Of a stretch of 64,000 nucleotides of DNA, positions 16,276 through 24,675 are shown piece by piece. The stretch covers positions 744,001 through 808,000 of the forward strand of contig CAWBFN010000002.1 of assembly GCA_963788125.1 (NCBI GenBank). The letters run 5' to 3'. The first letter of the stretch is position 1. Each line of letters opens with the position of its first letter. Both the position numbers and the translations under genes were made by a program. Under the pieces are notes generated by a model. It saw only the letters and a program-made list of their open reading frames with translations. It was not told where the DNA came from and made no database searches. Origin of the DNA: Bog-473 sp963788125 (GTDB lineage: Bacteria > Actinomycetota > Acidimicrobiia > Acidimicrobiales > RAAP-2).

Positions 16276-17424
16276 ATGACACGTGCGGTGGTCTGCTCGG
16301 GATTGAACGAACCCTGGAAGGCCGAAGAGGTGGAGATCGACCCTCCGGGGCACCGCGAGGTCCGGGTGGAGATGGCCTATGCGGGGCTGTGCCACTCCGA
16401 CGAGCACGTGCGCTCGGGCGACATCAGCGCTCCACCCGAGGTGCTCGAGATGATCGGGGTGCCCTCCATGTTCCCCTTCGTCGGTGGCCACGAGGGGTCG
16501 GGCATCGTCACCGAGGTCGGCCCCAACGTCACCCAGGTGGCGCTGGGGGATCACGTCGCGGTGTCCTTCATCCCCTCGTGCGGGACGTGTCACTGGTGCG
16601 CATCGGGCCGCCAGCACCTGTGTGATCTGGGGATGACCACCCTCGGGGGTGGAATGATCAGCGATGGGACCTACCGCTACCACCTGGGTGGGCGGAACCT
16701 GAACCGGATGGCCCAGCTGGGAACGTTCGCCGACGAGATGGTGTGCCACGAGAACTCGCTGGTGCGCATCGACCCGTCCGCCGACATGAAGGCCGCCGCG
16801 CTCATCAGCTGCGGGATCTCCACCGGGTTCGGGTCGGCCGTGGAGCGGGCCAAGGTCAAGCCGGGCGAGACCGTCGTCGTCGTCGGGTGCGGCGGGGTCG
16901 GATCCGGTGCCATCCAAGGTGCGCGCATCGCCGGCGCCCGCACCATCGTCGCCGTGGACCCGGTGCCGTTCAAGCTGGAGAAGGCCATGGAGACGGGCGC
17001 CACCCACACGGCGGCCTCGCTGAGCGACGCCCGGATGATGCTCCACCAGCTGACCGCCGGCCGCGACGCGGACGTGGTCATCCTGACGCCGGGCACCCTC
17101 AGCGGTGACCTGATCGCCTCGGCGTGCGAGCTGGGGTCGAAGGACGCCCGCGTGGTCGTCACGGCGATCGCGCCCTTCGACCAGATGGACGTGCAGCTCA
17201 ACCTCTTCCGCTTCGCCATGTACAACCAGGCGTTGCTGGGAACGGTGTTCGGTTCGGTCAGCCCGCGGGTCCAGGTGCCCAACCTGTTGCACCTCTACGA
17301 GGCCGGGCAGCTCAAGATCGACGAGATCATCACCAAGGAGTACGCGCTCGACCAGGTCCAGCAGGGCTACGACGACCAGGCGGCCGGCTCCATCATCCGG
17401 GGCGTCGTCAGATTCGGCCCGTGA
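16276..17424 (+). CDS. NDMA-dependent (mycofactocin-associated) zinc alcohol dehydrogenase
   Basis: 382 residues, a zinc-dependent medium-chain dehydrogenase. Catalytic zinc ligands are C39 (GLCHSD) and the histidine of GGHEGSG; the structural zinc site is complete (C102, C105, C108, C116). The Rossmann motif is GCGGVGSGAIQGARIAGA. The overall sequence, including FIPSCGTCHWCASGRQHLC and the C-terminal IIRGVVRFGP, resembles the actinobacterial NDMA-dependent group. In that group NAD stays tightly bound and mycofactocin is thought to reoxidise it. The location fits: the gene converges with mftD, 11 bases apart. ATG 16276 is the natural start, giving MTRAVVCSGLNEPWK. It probably oxidises primary alcohols. 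Confidence 0.88.
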   Translation: MTRAVVCSGLNEPWKAEEVEIDPPGHREVRVEMAYAGLCHSDEHVRSGDISAPPEVLEMIGVPSMFPFVGGHEGSGIVTEVGPNVTQVALGDHVAVSFIPSCGTCHWCASGRQHLCDLGMTTLGGGMISDGTYRYHLGGRNLNRMAQLGTFADEMVCHENSLVRIDPSADMKAAALISCGISTGFGSAVERAKVKPGETVVVVGCGGVGSGAIQGARIAGARTIVAVDPVPFKLEKAMETGATHTAASLSDARMMLHQLTAGRDADVVILTPGTLSGDLIASACELGSKDARVVVTAIAPFDQMDVQLNLFRFAMYNQALLGTVFGSVSPRVQVPNLLHLYEAGQLKIDEIITKEYALDQVQQGYDDQAAGSIIRGVVRFGP

Positions 17425-17435
17425 CCCCGACGGCC

Positions 17436-18620
17436 CTACTCGGATCGATAGGGGCCGAGGTGGCGGGTGAAGCCGGGAGGGACGATCAGGTCATCGGGCG
17501 TCAGGTCGTGGATGGACGCGTGGCCGAGACCGAGTAGCGCCGACTCGATGCCGCTCCGCAGCAGGTCGAGCACGTTCTCGACCCCGGCCTGCCCGTTGGC
17601 CGCCAGTCCCCACAGGGAGGCCCTCCCGATCATGACCGCCTTCGCCCCCAGTGCCACGGCCTTGACCACGTCGCTGCCGCGCCTGATCCCCCCGTCGAGG
17701 AGGACCTCCACCTGATCGCCCACCGCGTCGGCGATCGGCTGCAGCGCCCTGATCGTCGCCGGCGTCCCGTCGAGGTTGTTGCCCCCGTGGTTGGACACCG
17801 AGATGGCGGTGACTCCCGCGTCGACGGCTCGCTTGGCGTCGTCGACCCGGGTGATGCCCTTGAGCATGAAGTCGCCGTCCCACTGCTCACGCATCCAGGC
17901 CACGTCCGCCCAGCTCGGGGGCGGCGTCTGCATCCACGCGCCGTAGGCGCCGAAGAAGGTGGGGCCGCTCTGGCCCTTGGGCGCCATGTTCGGGGTGGTC
18001 AGATCGGGGAGCCGGCCCGAGCGGAGGAAGCCGTACAGCCAGCGGGGGCGGAGCAACGCCTCGGGGGCGAAGCGGGCCATCGTCTGCACGTTCATCGTCT
18101 CGGGGATGAAGGGGCTCCCCCAGTCGCGCCCGTGTGAGAACGACCAGTCCAACGTGGCGATCACCCCGACCGCGCCGGCGAGGCGCGCCCGCTCCATGCG
18201 CGCCAGGATCTCGTCGCGCGTGCCCACCCAGTAGACCTGGAAGAAGGTCTGCGGATTGGCCGCCACCACGTCTTCGATCGGCTTGCTGGCGAAGGAGCTG
18301 AGACCCATGGCGGTCCCGCGGGCCGCGGCGGCGCGGGCGACCGCCACCTCGCCGTCGGGGTGCACGCCCTGGACGCCGGTGGGCGATATGACGACCGGCA
18401 GCGAGATGCTCTGGCCCATGACCTTGGTGGTCAGATCGCGCTCGGCCGGGGACCCGGCGACATGGGGCGCGAACCCGAGCTCGCCGTAGGCAGCGATGTT
18501 GTCCTCGACGGTGATGCCCTTCTCGGAGCCGGCCACGAGCGCGGCGTAGACCGACTTGGGGAGGCGCCTCTTGGCCCGGCGCTGGGCTTCGAGCACCGTT
18601 TCGAACCATGCACTGCTCAT
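17436..18620 (-). CDS. mftD: Mycofactocin system FMN-dependent dehydrogenase MftD
   Basis: 394 residues in the FMN-dependent alpha-hydroxyacid dehydrogenase family. The barrel motifs are present: GVQGVHPDGEVAVARAA, the GVIATLDWSF strand, LKGITRVDDAKRAVDAG and DGGIRRGSDVVKAVALGAKAV for the FMN phosphate. The active-site block reads SNHGGNNLDGTPA, where lactate dehydrogenases have SNHGGRQ; the change of Arg to Asn is typical of MftD and argues against an ordinary 2-hydroxyacid substrate. In mycofactocin maturation MftD oxidatively deaminates the AHDP intermediate to give the redox-active dicarbonyl. The frame is fully intact, unlike mftB, mftC and mftF here. It follows the small ORF and mftF on the same strand. 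Confidence 0.92.
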   Translation of the reverse strand: MSSAWFETVLEAQRRAKRRLPKSVYAALVAGSEKGITVEDNIAAYGELGFAPHVAGSPAERDLTTKVMGQSISLPVVISPTGVQGVHPDGEVAVARAAAARGTAMGLSSFASKPIEDVVAANPQTFFQVYWVGTRDEILARMERARLAGAVGVIATLDWSFSHGRDWGSPFIPETMNVQTMARFAPEALLRPRWLYGFLRSGRLPDLTTPNMAPKGQSGPTFFGAYGAWMQTPPPSWADVAWMREQWDGDFMLKGITRVDDAKRAVDAGVTAISVSNHGGNNLDGTPATIRALQPIADAVGDQVEVLLDGGIRRGSDVVKAVALGAKAVMIGRASLWGLAANGQAGVENVLDLLRSGIESALLGLGHASIHDLTPDDLIVPPGFTRHLGPYRSE

Positions 18621-18632
18621 GTCAGCCCCATC

Positions 18633-18821
18633 TCAGTCGCCCTCGGCGCCGGCCAGGTCGCCGGGATGGTCGTCGGGATCGGTGAGCTCCTGCGCGACGC
18701 TGTACCCGGCAGCGCGCGGGTGACGTCGAGCCCAGTCCGCCGCCTCGCCCCCGGTGGTGAACGGACCGACGATGAGATCCGGTGCGGAATGAGCGGGACC
18801 CTGGAGGACGACCGCGGCCAC
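18633..18821 (-). CDS. Small hypothetical protein between mftF and mftD
   Basis: A 62-residue ORF with a GTG start 5 bases after the mftF stop; it ends 12 bases before mftD, so it lies inside the mftF-mftD transcript. The sequence begins VAAVVLQGPAHSAPDLIVG, then has PFTTGGEAADWARRH and GYSVAQELTDPD, followed by an acidic tail. The pattern of a short beta strand, a GPF turn, a helix and a second strand resembles SPOR-like small domains, but the match is by eye only. Its conserved-looking placement suggests a minor accessory of the mycofactocin system or a chance passenger. It was not recognised as any described mft gene. Confidence 0.5.
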   Translation of the reverse strand: MAAVVLQGPAHSAPDLIVGPFTTGGEAADWARRHPRAAGYSVAQELTDPDDHPGDLAGAEGD

Positions 18822-18826
18822 GCCCG

Positions 18827-20331
18827 TCAGCGTAGCAACGAGGTGCCGGCACGACCCTTCACACGACTCTCCGGCGATCTCCACACGATGCGGGGCACGA
18901 GTGGGGCCGGCGTCCGGGCGTGCAGGCAGCCGAGCCACACGCCCGCGCCGTAGGCCAGGTCGTCGGCGAGGTGGAGTGCGGCATAGCGGAAGGGGTCGAG
19001 CTCGGCCCGGCCGGCCACCCAGTCGTCGACCGCCGGAAGGAGCAGCGCCAGCGCCGCCGCGCTCCGGGTCCGGCGCCAGCCCAGGGCGAGGACCAACGCC
19101 GGGGACCAGGCGCGGGCGAGCCCGCGCACTGCGGGCCGGACCGCGGCGATCGTGCCGCGCCCGGCAATCCGGGCGGCCACGGGGAGAGGGTGCTCGACGA
19201 CCCCGTCGAGCCGCCGGGCCAGCAGCAGCACCGAGGTGGCGAGGGTGGCGGCGGCCAGGACGGGCCGCCGCGCCGCGGCCAGGGCCCAGACGCCGGCCGT
19301 CCAGGCCGAGGTGCGCAACGGGGCGAGGGAGCCCGGGTGCCGCCGGGCCAGAGGTGCGGCGGTGGTGCCGTAGAAGGCCCGACGGCCCAGCCACGAGCCG
19401 ACGCGTCCGGGCCCGTCGTGGCGCACGGTGGAACTCGGCTCGTAGCGGACGTCCCACCCGGCGACCGCCAGTCGCCAGACCAGGTCGACGTCCTCGCCCC
19501 CGCGCAGCCGGGGATCGAACAGCTCGTCGTGGACGGCGCCACGGCGCACCAGGAGGGCAGCGCTCGGCACGTAGGGGATCCGGCTCATCGGCCGGACGAG
19601 CCCGGGCGAGGCACCGAGATCGAGCGACGAACGGACCGCCTCGTAGCGGGTCAGTGGGGTGGGGGGGAGACCGCGACGGGCACGATCCGCGGCGCCACCG
19701 CCGCCACCATGGGGTCGTTGAAGTGGGCCAGCAAGGGCTCCAACCAGCCCTCGTCGGGCACGCAGTCGGAGTCGATGAAGGCCACGACGGGCGTGCTGAC
19801 CCGGGCCAGCCCGGCGTTTCGCGCCGCCGAGGGGCCGGCGTTGACCGACAGTTCGATCAGGGCGGCGCCGGCCCGCGCCGCCAGCTCCCGCGTGCGTGCC
19901 ACGTCCGCCGAGGCGTCGTCCACCACGACGCAGGCCATCCCCGGCAGTGCAGAGAGGAGGCGCCGCAGCTGATCAGGTCGATCGCGCACCGGGATCACCA
20001 CGGTGACGTCGGCTGGCCCCAAGGCCGGGGGGCCGGGACGTGGGAGGAGAAGGCCCGAGGCGAGGAGCCGGCGGGCCAGGATCTGCTCGCCCCGACCGTC
20101 GCCCACCGGCTGGCCGGCCTCCCAGCGCCGGACCAGGGACGCGGCCCGAGGGGTGAGGCGCAGGAGCCGGAGGGGAGCGCCGCCCATGAGGATCCGACCC
20201 CCCTCGAGGGCCGACGTGGCCCGATCCGCGGCGAGGCCGAAGGTGCCGGGCAGGGCCGTCGAGGCGCTGTCGGGAGCGTGCCGGATGGGTGAGGGTGGTG
20301 GCCTCGTGCCTTCCCGGCAGGGGAGCTTCAC
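18827..20331 (-). pseudogene. mftF: Mycofactocin glycosyltransferase MftF, frameshifted
   Basis: Two overlapping frames together give an MftF of about 501 residues. The first part (20331 down to about 19665) has the GT2 domain: VTVVIPVRDRPDQLRRLLSA, VVVDDASAD and the DSD metal motif in VVAFIDSDCVPDEGW. It then stops at 19651. The second part continues in another frame with TRYEAVRSSLDLG, RIPYVPSAALLVRRG and GGEDVDLVWRLAVAGWDV, all MftF-typical, and ends with hydrophobic helices. The switch falls in a run of seven G on the plus strand (19661-19667); adding one base restores a continuous frame. MftF adds glucose units to mycofactocin. The break may be a sequencing slip in the homopolymer or a real mutation. 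It is divergent from mftA, 49 bases away. Confidence 0.85.
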
Positions 20332-20380
20332 CGGGCAATCTTGACAGGGTTAGGCTGGGCGCCTGATTGGAGGATCCAAA

Positions 20381-20494
20381 TTGTCGCCGAGCGAAGAGCA
20401 GGAAGTCAGGGACCCCGAGGCGTTGTCCGAGGACGAGGTCGACGAGCTGTTGGTGGAGGAAGTCTCGATCGACGGGATGTGCGGGGTCTATTGA
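20381..20494 (+). CDS. mftA: Mycofactocin precursor peptide MftA
   Basis: A 37-residue peptide with the diagnostic C-terminus IDGMCGVY; the terminal Val-Tyr pair is the part that is decarboxylated, cyclised and turned into mycofactocin. The rest is an acidic leader (EALSEDEVDELLVEEVS) that binds MftB. The start is TTG 20381, preceded by GGAGG at 20369-20373 with 7 bases of spacing. There is a TAGGCT -10 candidate at 20351-20356 and a TTGACA at 20341, though the two are too close to belong to one promoter. The stop overlaps the TTG of mftB by three bases (TTGA). It is too short for most gene finders. The core is perfect. Confidence 0.93.
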   Translation: MSPSEEQEVRDPEALSEDEVDELLVEEVSIDGMCGVY

Positions 20495-20791
20495 GCCTGA
20501 CCGACATCGTCCCGGCGGTCGATGACCGCCCCTTCGACCCCCACTTGGCCTGGCGGGTGCACCCGCAGCGTGGCGTTGCGCGACGAGTCGTTCGGCGCTC
20601 TGGCCTACCACTACGGCACCCGGCGCCTGCTCTTCTTGAAGTCGCACACGCTGGTGGAGTTGGTCTCGTCGCTCCATCTGTTCGAGAGCGCCGCGGCGGC
20701 GATGGAGGCGCTGGTGCCCGAGCCCGAGCGCGGGACGTACTCGAGGGCACTCGCCCGCCTGGCCGAATCGGAGGTCATCCATGCCGGTTGA
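20491..20791 (+). pseudogene. mftB: Mycofactocin chaperone MftB, frameshifted
   Basis: MftB is the RRE-type chaperone that presents the MftA leader to MftC. The frame from TTG 20491 gives SLTDIVPAVDDRPFDPHLAW and then RVHPQ; the family sequence resumes in the next frame as VALRDESFGALAYHYGTRR, then LLFLKSHTLVELV, ending with a TGA at 20789-20791. One extra base near 20569 (between CAG and GTG) explains the switch; removing it leaves 300 bases, i.e. 99 residues plus stop, the normal MftB size. The conserved block (FGAL-x-YH-x-GTRRL-x-FLKS) is otherwise intact. The end overlaps mftC by 11 bases. Either an assembly error or a true single-base insertion. Confidence 0.85.
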
Positions 20792-21939
20792 GTCCGTGCC
20801 CTTGCGGGAGCGGTTCACCCAGGGGCTCGACGCCCCGATCTGCCTGACCTGGGAGCTCACCTACGCCTGCAACCTGGCCTGCGTCCACTGCCTCAGCTCG
20901 TCGGGCCGCCGCGACCCGAGGGAGCTGTCGGCGGCCGAGGCCCGCGGCGTGGTGGACGAGTTGGCTGCCATGAAGGTGTTCTACGTGAACATCGGCGGCG
21001 GCGAGCCCATGCTGCGCCCGGACTTCTTCGACCTGCTCACCTACGCCGTCGACCACCAGGTCGGCGTGAAGTTCTCCACCAACGGGACCCGGCTCACCCC
21101 GGACCGGGCGCGCCGCCTGGCCACCATGGACTACGTCGATGTGCAGGTCAGCCTGGACGGCGCCCTGGCCTCCACCAACGACGCCGTGCGGGGTGAGGGA
21201 TCGTTTGCCGCCGCCCGGACGGCCATGGACAACCTGGCGGCGGCCGGCTTCGGGCAGTTCAAGATCAGCGTGGTCGTGACCCGCGAGAACGTGACCCAAC
21301 TCGACCGGTTCGCCGACATCGCGCGAGGGCTACGGGGCCCAGCTGCGGCTGACCCGGCTCCGGCCCTCGGGGCGGGGCGTCGACTCGTGGGAGGCGCTGC
21401 ATCCGACGGCCGACCAGCAGCGGATGCTCTACCACTGGCTGCTCGAACGTCCCGACGTCCTCACGGGGGACTCCTTCTTCCACCTCTCGGCGCTGGGCCA
21501 GCCGCTCGACGGCCTGAACCTGTGCGGAGCGGGAAGGGTGGTCTGCCTGATCGATCCGGTGGGCGACGTGTACGCCTGCCCGTTCGTCATCGACCGCGAG
21601 TTCCTGGCCGGCAACGTGCGCGACCAAGGAGGATTCGCCGGCGTGTGGCGGCAGTCCGAGCTCTTCGCCTCGCTGCGCGAGCCGCAGAGTGCCGGAGCCT
21701 GCGCGTCCTGCGGGTCCTACGACGCCTGCCAGGGGGGCTGCATGGCGGCCAAGTTCTTCACCGGCCTTCCGCTCGACGGGCCCGATCCCGAGTGCGTCTT
21801 CGGCCACGGCGAGGACGCGCTGGCGGCCCGCGACCGGCCGCCGGGCCCGGCGCTCCTCGGCCACTCCAAGGTCGACCGCGCCGGCATCCCCATCCCCGTG
21901 CCTACCCCGGTCCGCTTCCGGACCTCCGCCACCGCGTAG
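20781..21939 (+). pseudogene. mftC: Mycofactocin radical SAM maturase MftC, frameshifted
   Basis: MftC is the radical SAM/SPASM enzyme that decarboxylates and cyclises the Val-Tyr end of MftA. The N-terminal frame has C30-x3-C34-x2-C37 (CNLACVHC) for the SAM cluster and the GGGEPMLRPDFFDL block. After DRFADIA at about 21320 the family sequence resumes one frame over with GYGAQLRLTRLRPSGRG. It carries on through the SPASM cysteines (LCGAG, VYACPF, CASCGSYDACQGGC and PECVFG) to a TAG at 21937-21939. The total of 1159 bases is one base more than 386 codons, so a single extra C near 21324 is enough to explain the break. All cluster ligands survive in the two halves, which favours a recent mutation or a sequencing error over old decay. 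Confidence 0.88.
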
Positions 21940-21950
21940 CGCGACGCGAG

Positions 21951-23453
21951 GTGACGTCAACGGTGGAGCTGGGCGGCGCCACCTGGCCGGACATCGCAGC
22001 CACGCAGCGGACCCAGCTGCTGGCCGTGCCCCTCGGCTCTCTCGAACAGCACGGGCCCCATCTGCCCCTCGACACGGATACGCAGATCGCCCGCGAGCTG
22101 GCCGCACGGCTGGCGCGGTCACGCCCCGACGTGGTCGTGGCGCCCGCCATCCCCTACGGGGCGAGCGGCGAGCACGCCGCCTTCGCGGGGACACTGCTGG
22201 TCAACCACGTGGTGCTGGCCGATCTGCTGGTGGAGCTGGTCCGTTCCGCCCGCGACGCGTTCGCCGGCGTGGTCGTGGTCTCCGCCCACGGCGGCAACCA
22301 CGATGCACTCGCGAGGGCCGAGGCGCGTTGCCGGGCCGATGGCGACGAAATTTTGGTCTGGCCGGCCGTGGTGCCGTCCGGCGACGCCCATGCGGGGAGG
22401 ACCGAGACGTCGTTGATGCTGGCCATCGATCCCGCCGCCGTCCGGGTGGAGCGGGCCGAGCCCGGCTGCACCGAGCCGCTCGACGTGCTGCTGCCCCGGT
22501 TGCGCACCGAGGGGGTCAGGCCGGTAGCGTCCAACGGCGTGTTGGGCGATCCCCGAGGGGCAAGCGGTGCAGAAGGTGAGGAGCTCCTGACCGCCATGGC
22601 CGCCCGGCTGGTCGCCGCGGTCGGGAGAAGGTGGCCGGGGGCCGAGCCCGAGGCCGGCGGACGGCCGGTGAGCCGGGTAGCCGTGGTGACCGGCGCCGCC
22701 CGCGGCATCGGTGCGGCGACCGTCGACCGACTGGTGGCCATGGGTTGCGCCGTGGTCGCCGTCGACGTCTGCGCCGACGATCCCACCCTCGACTATCCGC
22801 TGGCCACCCCCGCCGATCTCAAGGCGCTCGACGCCCGCCACGGGGACACGGTGCGCACGATGATCGGCGACGTGAGGAGCCTCTCGGACATGCGGGACGC
22901 GGTCGACCTGGCGGTGCAGGCGTTCGGCGGTCTCGACGCCGCCGTCGCGGTGGCCGGGGTGCTGAGCGGGGGCCCCCCGCTGTGGGAGCTCAGCGATGGA
23001 CAGTGGGAGGTGCAGTTCGCCGTCAACGTCGACGGCGTGCGCAACCTGGCCACCGCCGCGGTACCGGTCTTGCTCGAGGCGCCGCGGCCCCGTCAGGGCA
23101 GGGTGGTGGCGGTCGCCTCGGCGGCCGGCGTGCTCGGGCTGCGACGGCTCAGTGCCTACAGTGCCACCAAGCACGCGGTGATCGGTCTCATCAAGTCGCT
23201 GGCTGCCGACCTGTCCGGCACCGGCATCACCGCCAACGCCGTCTGTCCCGGCTCGACACGCACCGCCGTCCTGGACGCAACGGCCGCCGTCTACGGGTTG
23301 GCCACGGCCGAGGACTTCGCCCACCAACAGCTGGCGGACCGCCTGCTCGAACCGGAGGAGCCGGCGGCGTTCATCGCCTGGCTCTGCTCCCTGGAGGCGA
23401 GCGGCGTGACCGGGGCGGCGCTGTCGGTCGACGGCGGGCTCACGACCTCGTAG
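21951..23453 (+). CDS. mftE: MftE (creatininase-family peptidase) fused in frame to a mycofactocin-coupled SDR
   Basis: One open frame of 500 residues. Residues 1 to about 239 form MftE, with metal ligands in GSLEQHGPHLPLDTDT (E32, H34, D43) and SAHGGNHDALARAE; MftE cuts the C-terminal Val-Tyr-derived dipeptide from MftA. Residues 240-500 form a short-chain dehydrogenase: TGAARGIG cofactor loop, a longer insert after beta-2 (DPTLDYPLATPADLKAL) typical of mycofactocin-coupled SDRs, and YSATK with catalytic Tyr and Lys. No stop separates them. A GTG at 22668 fits an independent SDR start, and a TGA overlapping it (GTGA at 22668-22671) sits in another frame, as if mftE normally ended there. So this is either a true fusion or the result of a lost base near the end of mftE. 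Confidence 0.85.
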   Translation: MTSTVELGGATWPDIAATQRTQLLAVPLGSLEQHGPHLPLDTDTQIARELAARLARSRPDVVVAPAIPYGASGEHAAFAGTLLVNHVVLADLLVELVRSARDAFAGVVVVSAHGGNHDALARAEARCRADGDEILVWPAVVPSGDAHAGRTETSLMLAIDPAAVRVERAEPGCTEPLDVLLPRLRTEGVRPVASNGVLGDPRGASGAEGEELLTAMAARLVAAVGRRWPGAEPEAGGRPVSRVAVVTGAARGIGAATVDRLVAMGCAVVAVDVCADDPTLDYPLATPADLKALDARHGDTVRTMIGDVRSLSDMRDAVDLAVQAFGGLDAAVAVAGVLSGGPPLWELSDGQWEVQFAVNVDGVRNLATAAVPVLLEAPRPRQGRVVAVASAAGVLGLRRLSAYSATKHAVIGLIKSLAADLSGTGITANAVCPGSTRTAVLDATAAVYGLATAEDFAHQQLADRLLEPEEPAAFIAWLCSLEASGVTGAALSVDGGLTTS

Positions 23454-23486
23454 GGAACGAGCGGCGCCGGTCGGCCGACTCGCCGG

Positions 23487-23894
23487 TTAGACGTCGCGCA
23501 CGTGCCGGCCGAACGTCCACTGATGGCCCTCGGGGTCCTCGGCGCTATAGGTGCGATCGCCGTAGAACTGATCGGCGGGCTCGCTCAGTATGTGGGCGCC
23601 GGCCGTCCGGGCCGCCTCGAAGTGTGCATCGACGTCGTCGACGTAGACGTAGACGAGTTGGGTGGCCCCGCCGCGGTGCGCCGGATTCTGGTAGTCGGGC
23701 CCCGGGTACCCCATCATCACCACGCCGTCGGCGAGCGCAATCTCGGCGTGCATCGCCTTGTCGTCCGGACCCTTCGTGCGGAGCCGCTCGCTGAATCCGA
23801 ACGCCGTGACGAGCCAGTCGACGGCCGCGTCGACGTCCTCGTAGAGCAGGTAGGGGGTGATGCGGGGAAATCCTTCGGGTGGGCTCTGGGTCAT
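23487..23894 (-). CDS. VOC (glyoxalase/bleomycin resistance-like) family protein
   Basis: 135 residues with two beta-alpha-beta-beta-beta modules of the vicinal oxygen chelate fold: PYLLYEDVDAAVDWLVTAFGF in the first and VYVYVDDVDAHFEAARTAG in the second, ending with DPEGHQWTFGRHVRDV. It is close to the YhfN/PhnB-like small VOC proteins. Candidate metal ligands are His49 in MHAEIAL and the histidine of EGHQWTF. The reaction is unknown. ATG 23894 starts the fold cleanly. It converges with the mftE-SDR gene (33 bases between stops). Confidence 0.85.
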   Translation of the reverse strand: MTQSPPEGFPRITPYLLYEDVDAAVDWLVTAFGFSERLRTKGPDDKAMHAEIALADGVVMMGYPGPDYQNPAHRGGATQLVYVYVDDVDAHFEAARTAGAHILSEPADQFYGDRTYSAEDPEGHQWTFGRHVRDV

Positions 23895-23955
23895 GGCCTC
23901 CTCTTCCTCTACCGCTCGTCTCCGTCCGCTCGTCTTGGTAGCACACCGGAGCCGT

Positions 23956-24567
23956 TCAGAAGAACCGGATGGCGGACAGCGGCCAGATCCGGACATCGAC
24001 CTTGCCCACGATGAGGTTCTTGGGCACGGGTCCCCAGTACCGGCTGTCACACGAGTCCCGGCGGTTGTCGCCCATCACGAAGTAGTTCCCCGAGGGGACC
24101 CTGTAGGGACGGACCAGGCTGTAGGGCGTGCCGGCGGGACCGGGGAACGTGGTCCCCTGCTGGGAAGCGGGGAGCCAGCTCTCGTCCAGCCGCCGGCCGT
24201 CGATCAGCACGTGGCCACCGCCGGACAGGGAGATGGTCTCGCCCGGGAGCCCGATCACCCGCTTCACCAGATCGGGGACCGGTGGACCCGGACAGTTCTC
24301 CTTCGGCGGGCGGGCGAAGACCACGATGTCACCCCGATCCACGGAGTGGAGGTGGTAGGCCAATTTGTCCACCAGGATCCGGTCGCCGACCTGCAGGGTG
24401 GGCTCCATGGAGCCCGAAGGGATGTAGTACGTCTCGACGACGTAGGCCCGCAGGAGCACGGCGATGAGGACGGCCACCACGAGCACCACCGCCGAGTTGC
24501 GCAGCGAATGGGAGGCTCCGTGCGCTGCGTGTGCCGCTCTCCCGCGGGTCGACGCATGCGTGGGCAC
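23956..24567 (-). CDS. lepB: Signal peptidase I
   Basis: 203 residues. A single N-terminal membrane helix (about residues 24-45) is followed by the catalytic boxes: the nucleophile S53 in IPSGSMEPTL, the general base K102 in KRVIGLPGE, and box E GDNRRDSCDSRYWGPV. This is the membrane-bound protease that removes signal peptides from exported preproteins, the active site facing outwards. The length suits a Gram-positive SipS-like enzyme. It is divergent from the FtsH-like protease gene, 108 bases away. Confidence 0.93.
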   Translation of the reverse strand: MPTHASTRGRAAHAAHGASHSLRNSAVVLVVAVLIAVLLRAYVVETYYIPSGSMEPTLQVGDRILVDKLAYHLHSVDRGDIVVFARPPKENCPGPPVPDLVKRVIGLPGETISLSGGGHVLIDGRRLDESWLPASQQGTTFPGPAGTPYSLVRPYRVPSGNYFVMGDNRRDSCDSRYWGPVPKNLIVGKVDVRIWPLSAIRFF

Positions 24568-24675
24568 CAGCCCACACCCTAATTAGACCTTTGGCGCAAG
24601 GTCGGGCTCCAAGGGCCCAGAAAAGGTCTTTGTACCCCTCGTCAGTGGCATAGAAGTCGGTCATCATTCCCCCAT

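Noticed and set aside
16169..16282. Longer N-terminus of the ABC ATPase
   Set aside because: It would translate the CACCGGGG repeat and overlap the start of the divergent alcohol dehydrogenase.
20341..20356. A TTGACA/TAGGCT promoter for mftA
   Set aside because: The two hexamers are only four bases apart and cannot serve as -35 and -10 of one promoter; TAGGCT alone is kept as a weak -10 candidate.
20781..23453. An 890-residue single protein joining MftC, MftE and the SDR
   Set aside because: Between about 21324 and 21950 this frame reads through mftC out of frame; the true MftC sequence continues in the next frame and stops at 21939. Only MftE and the SDR are really joined.
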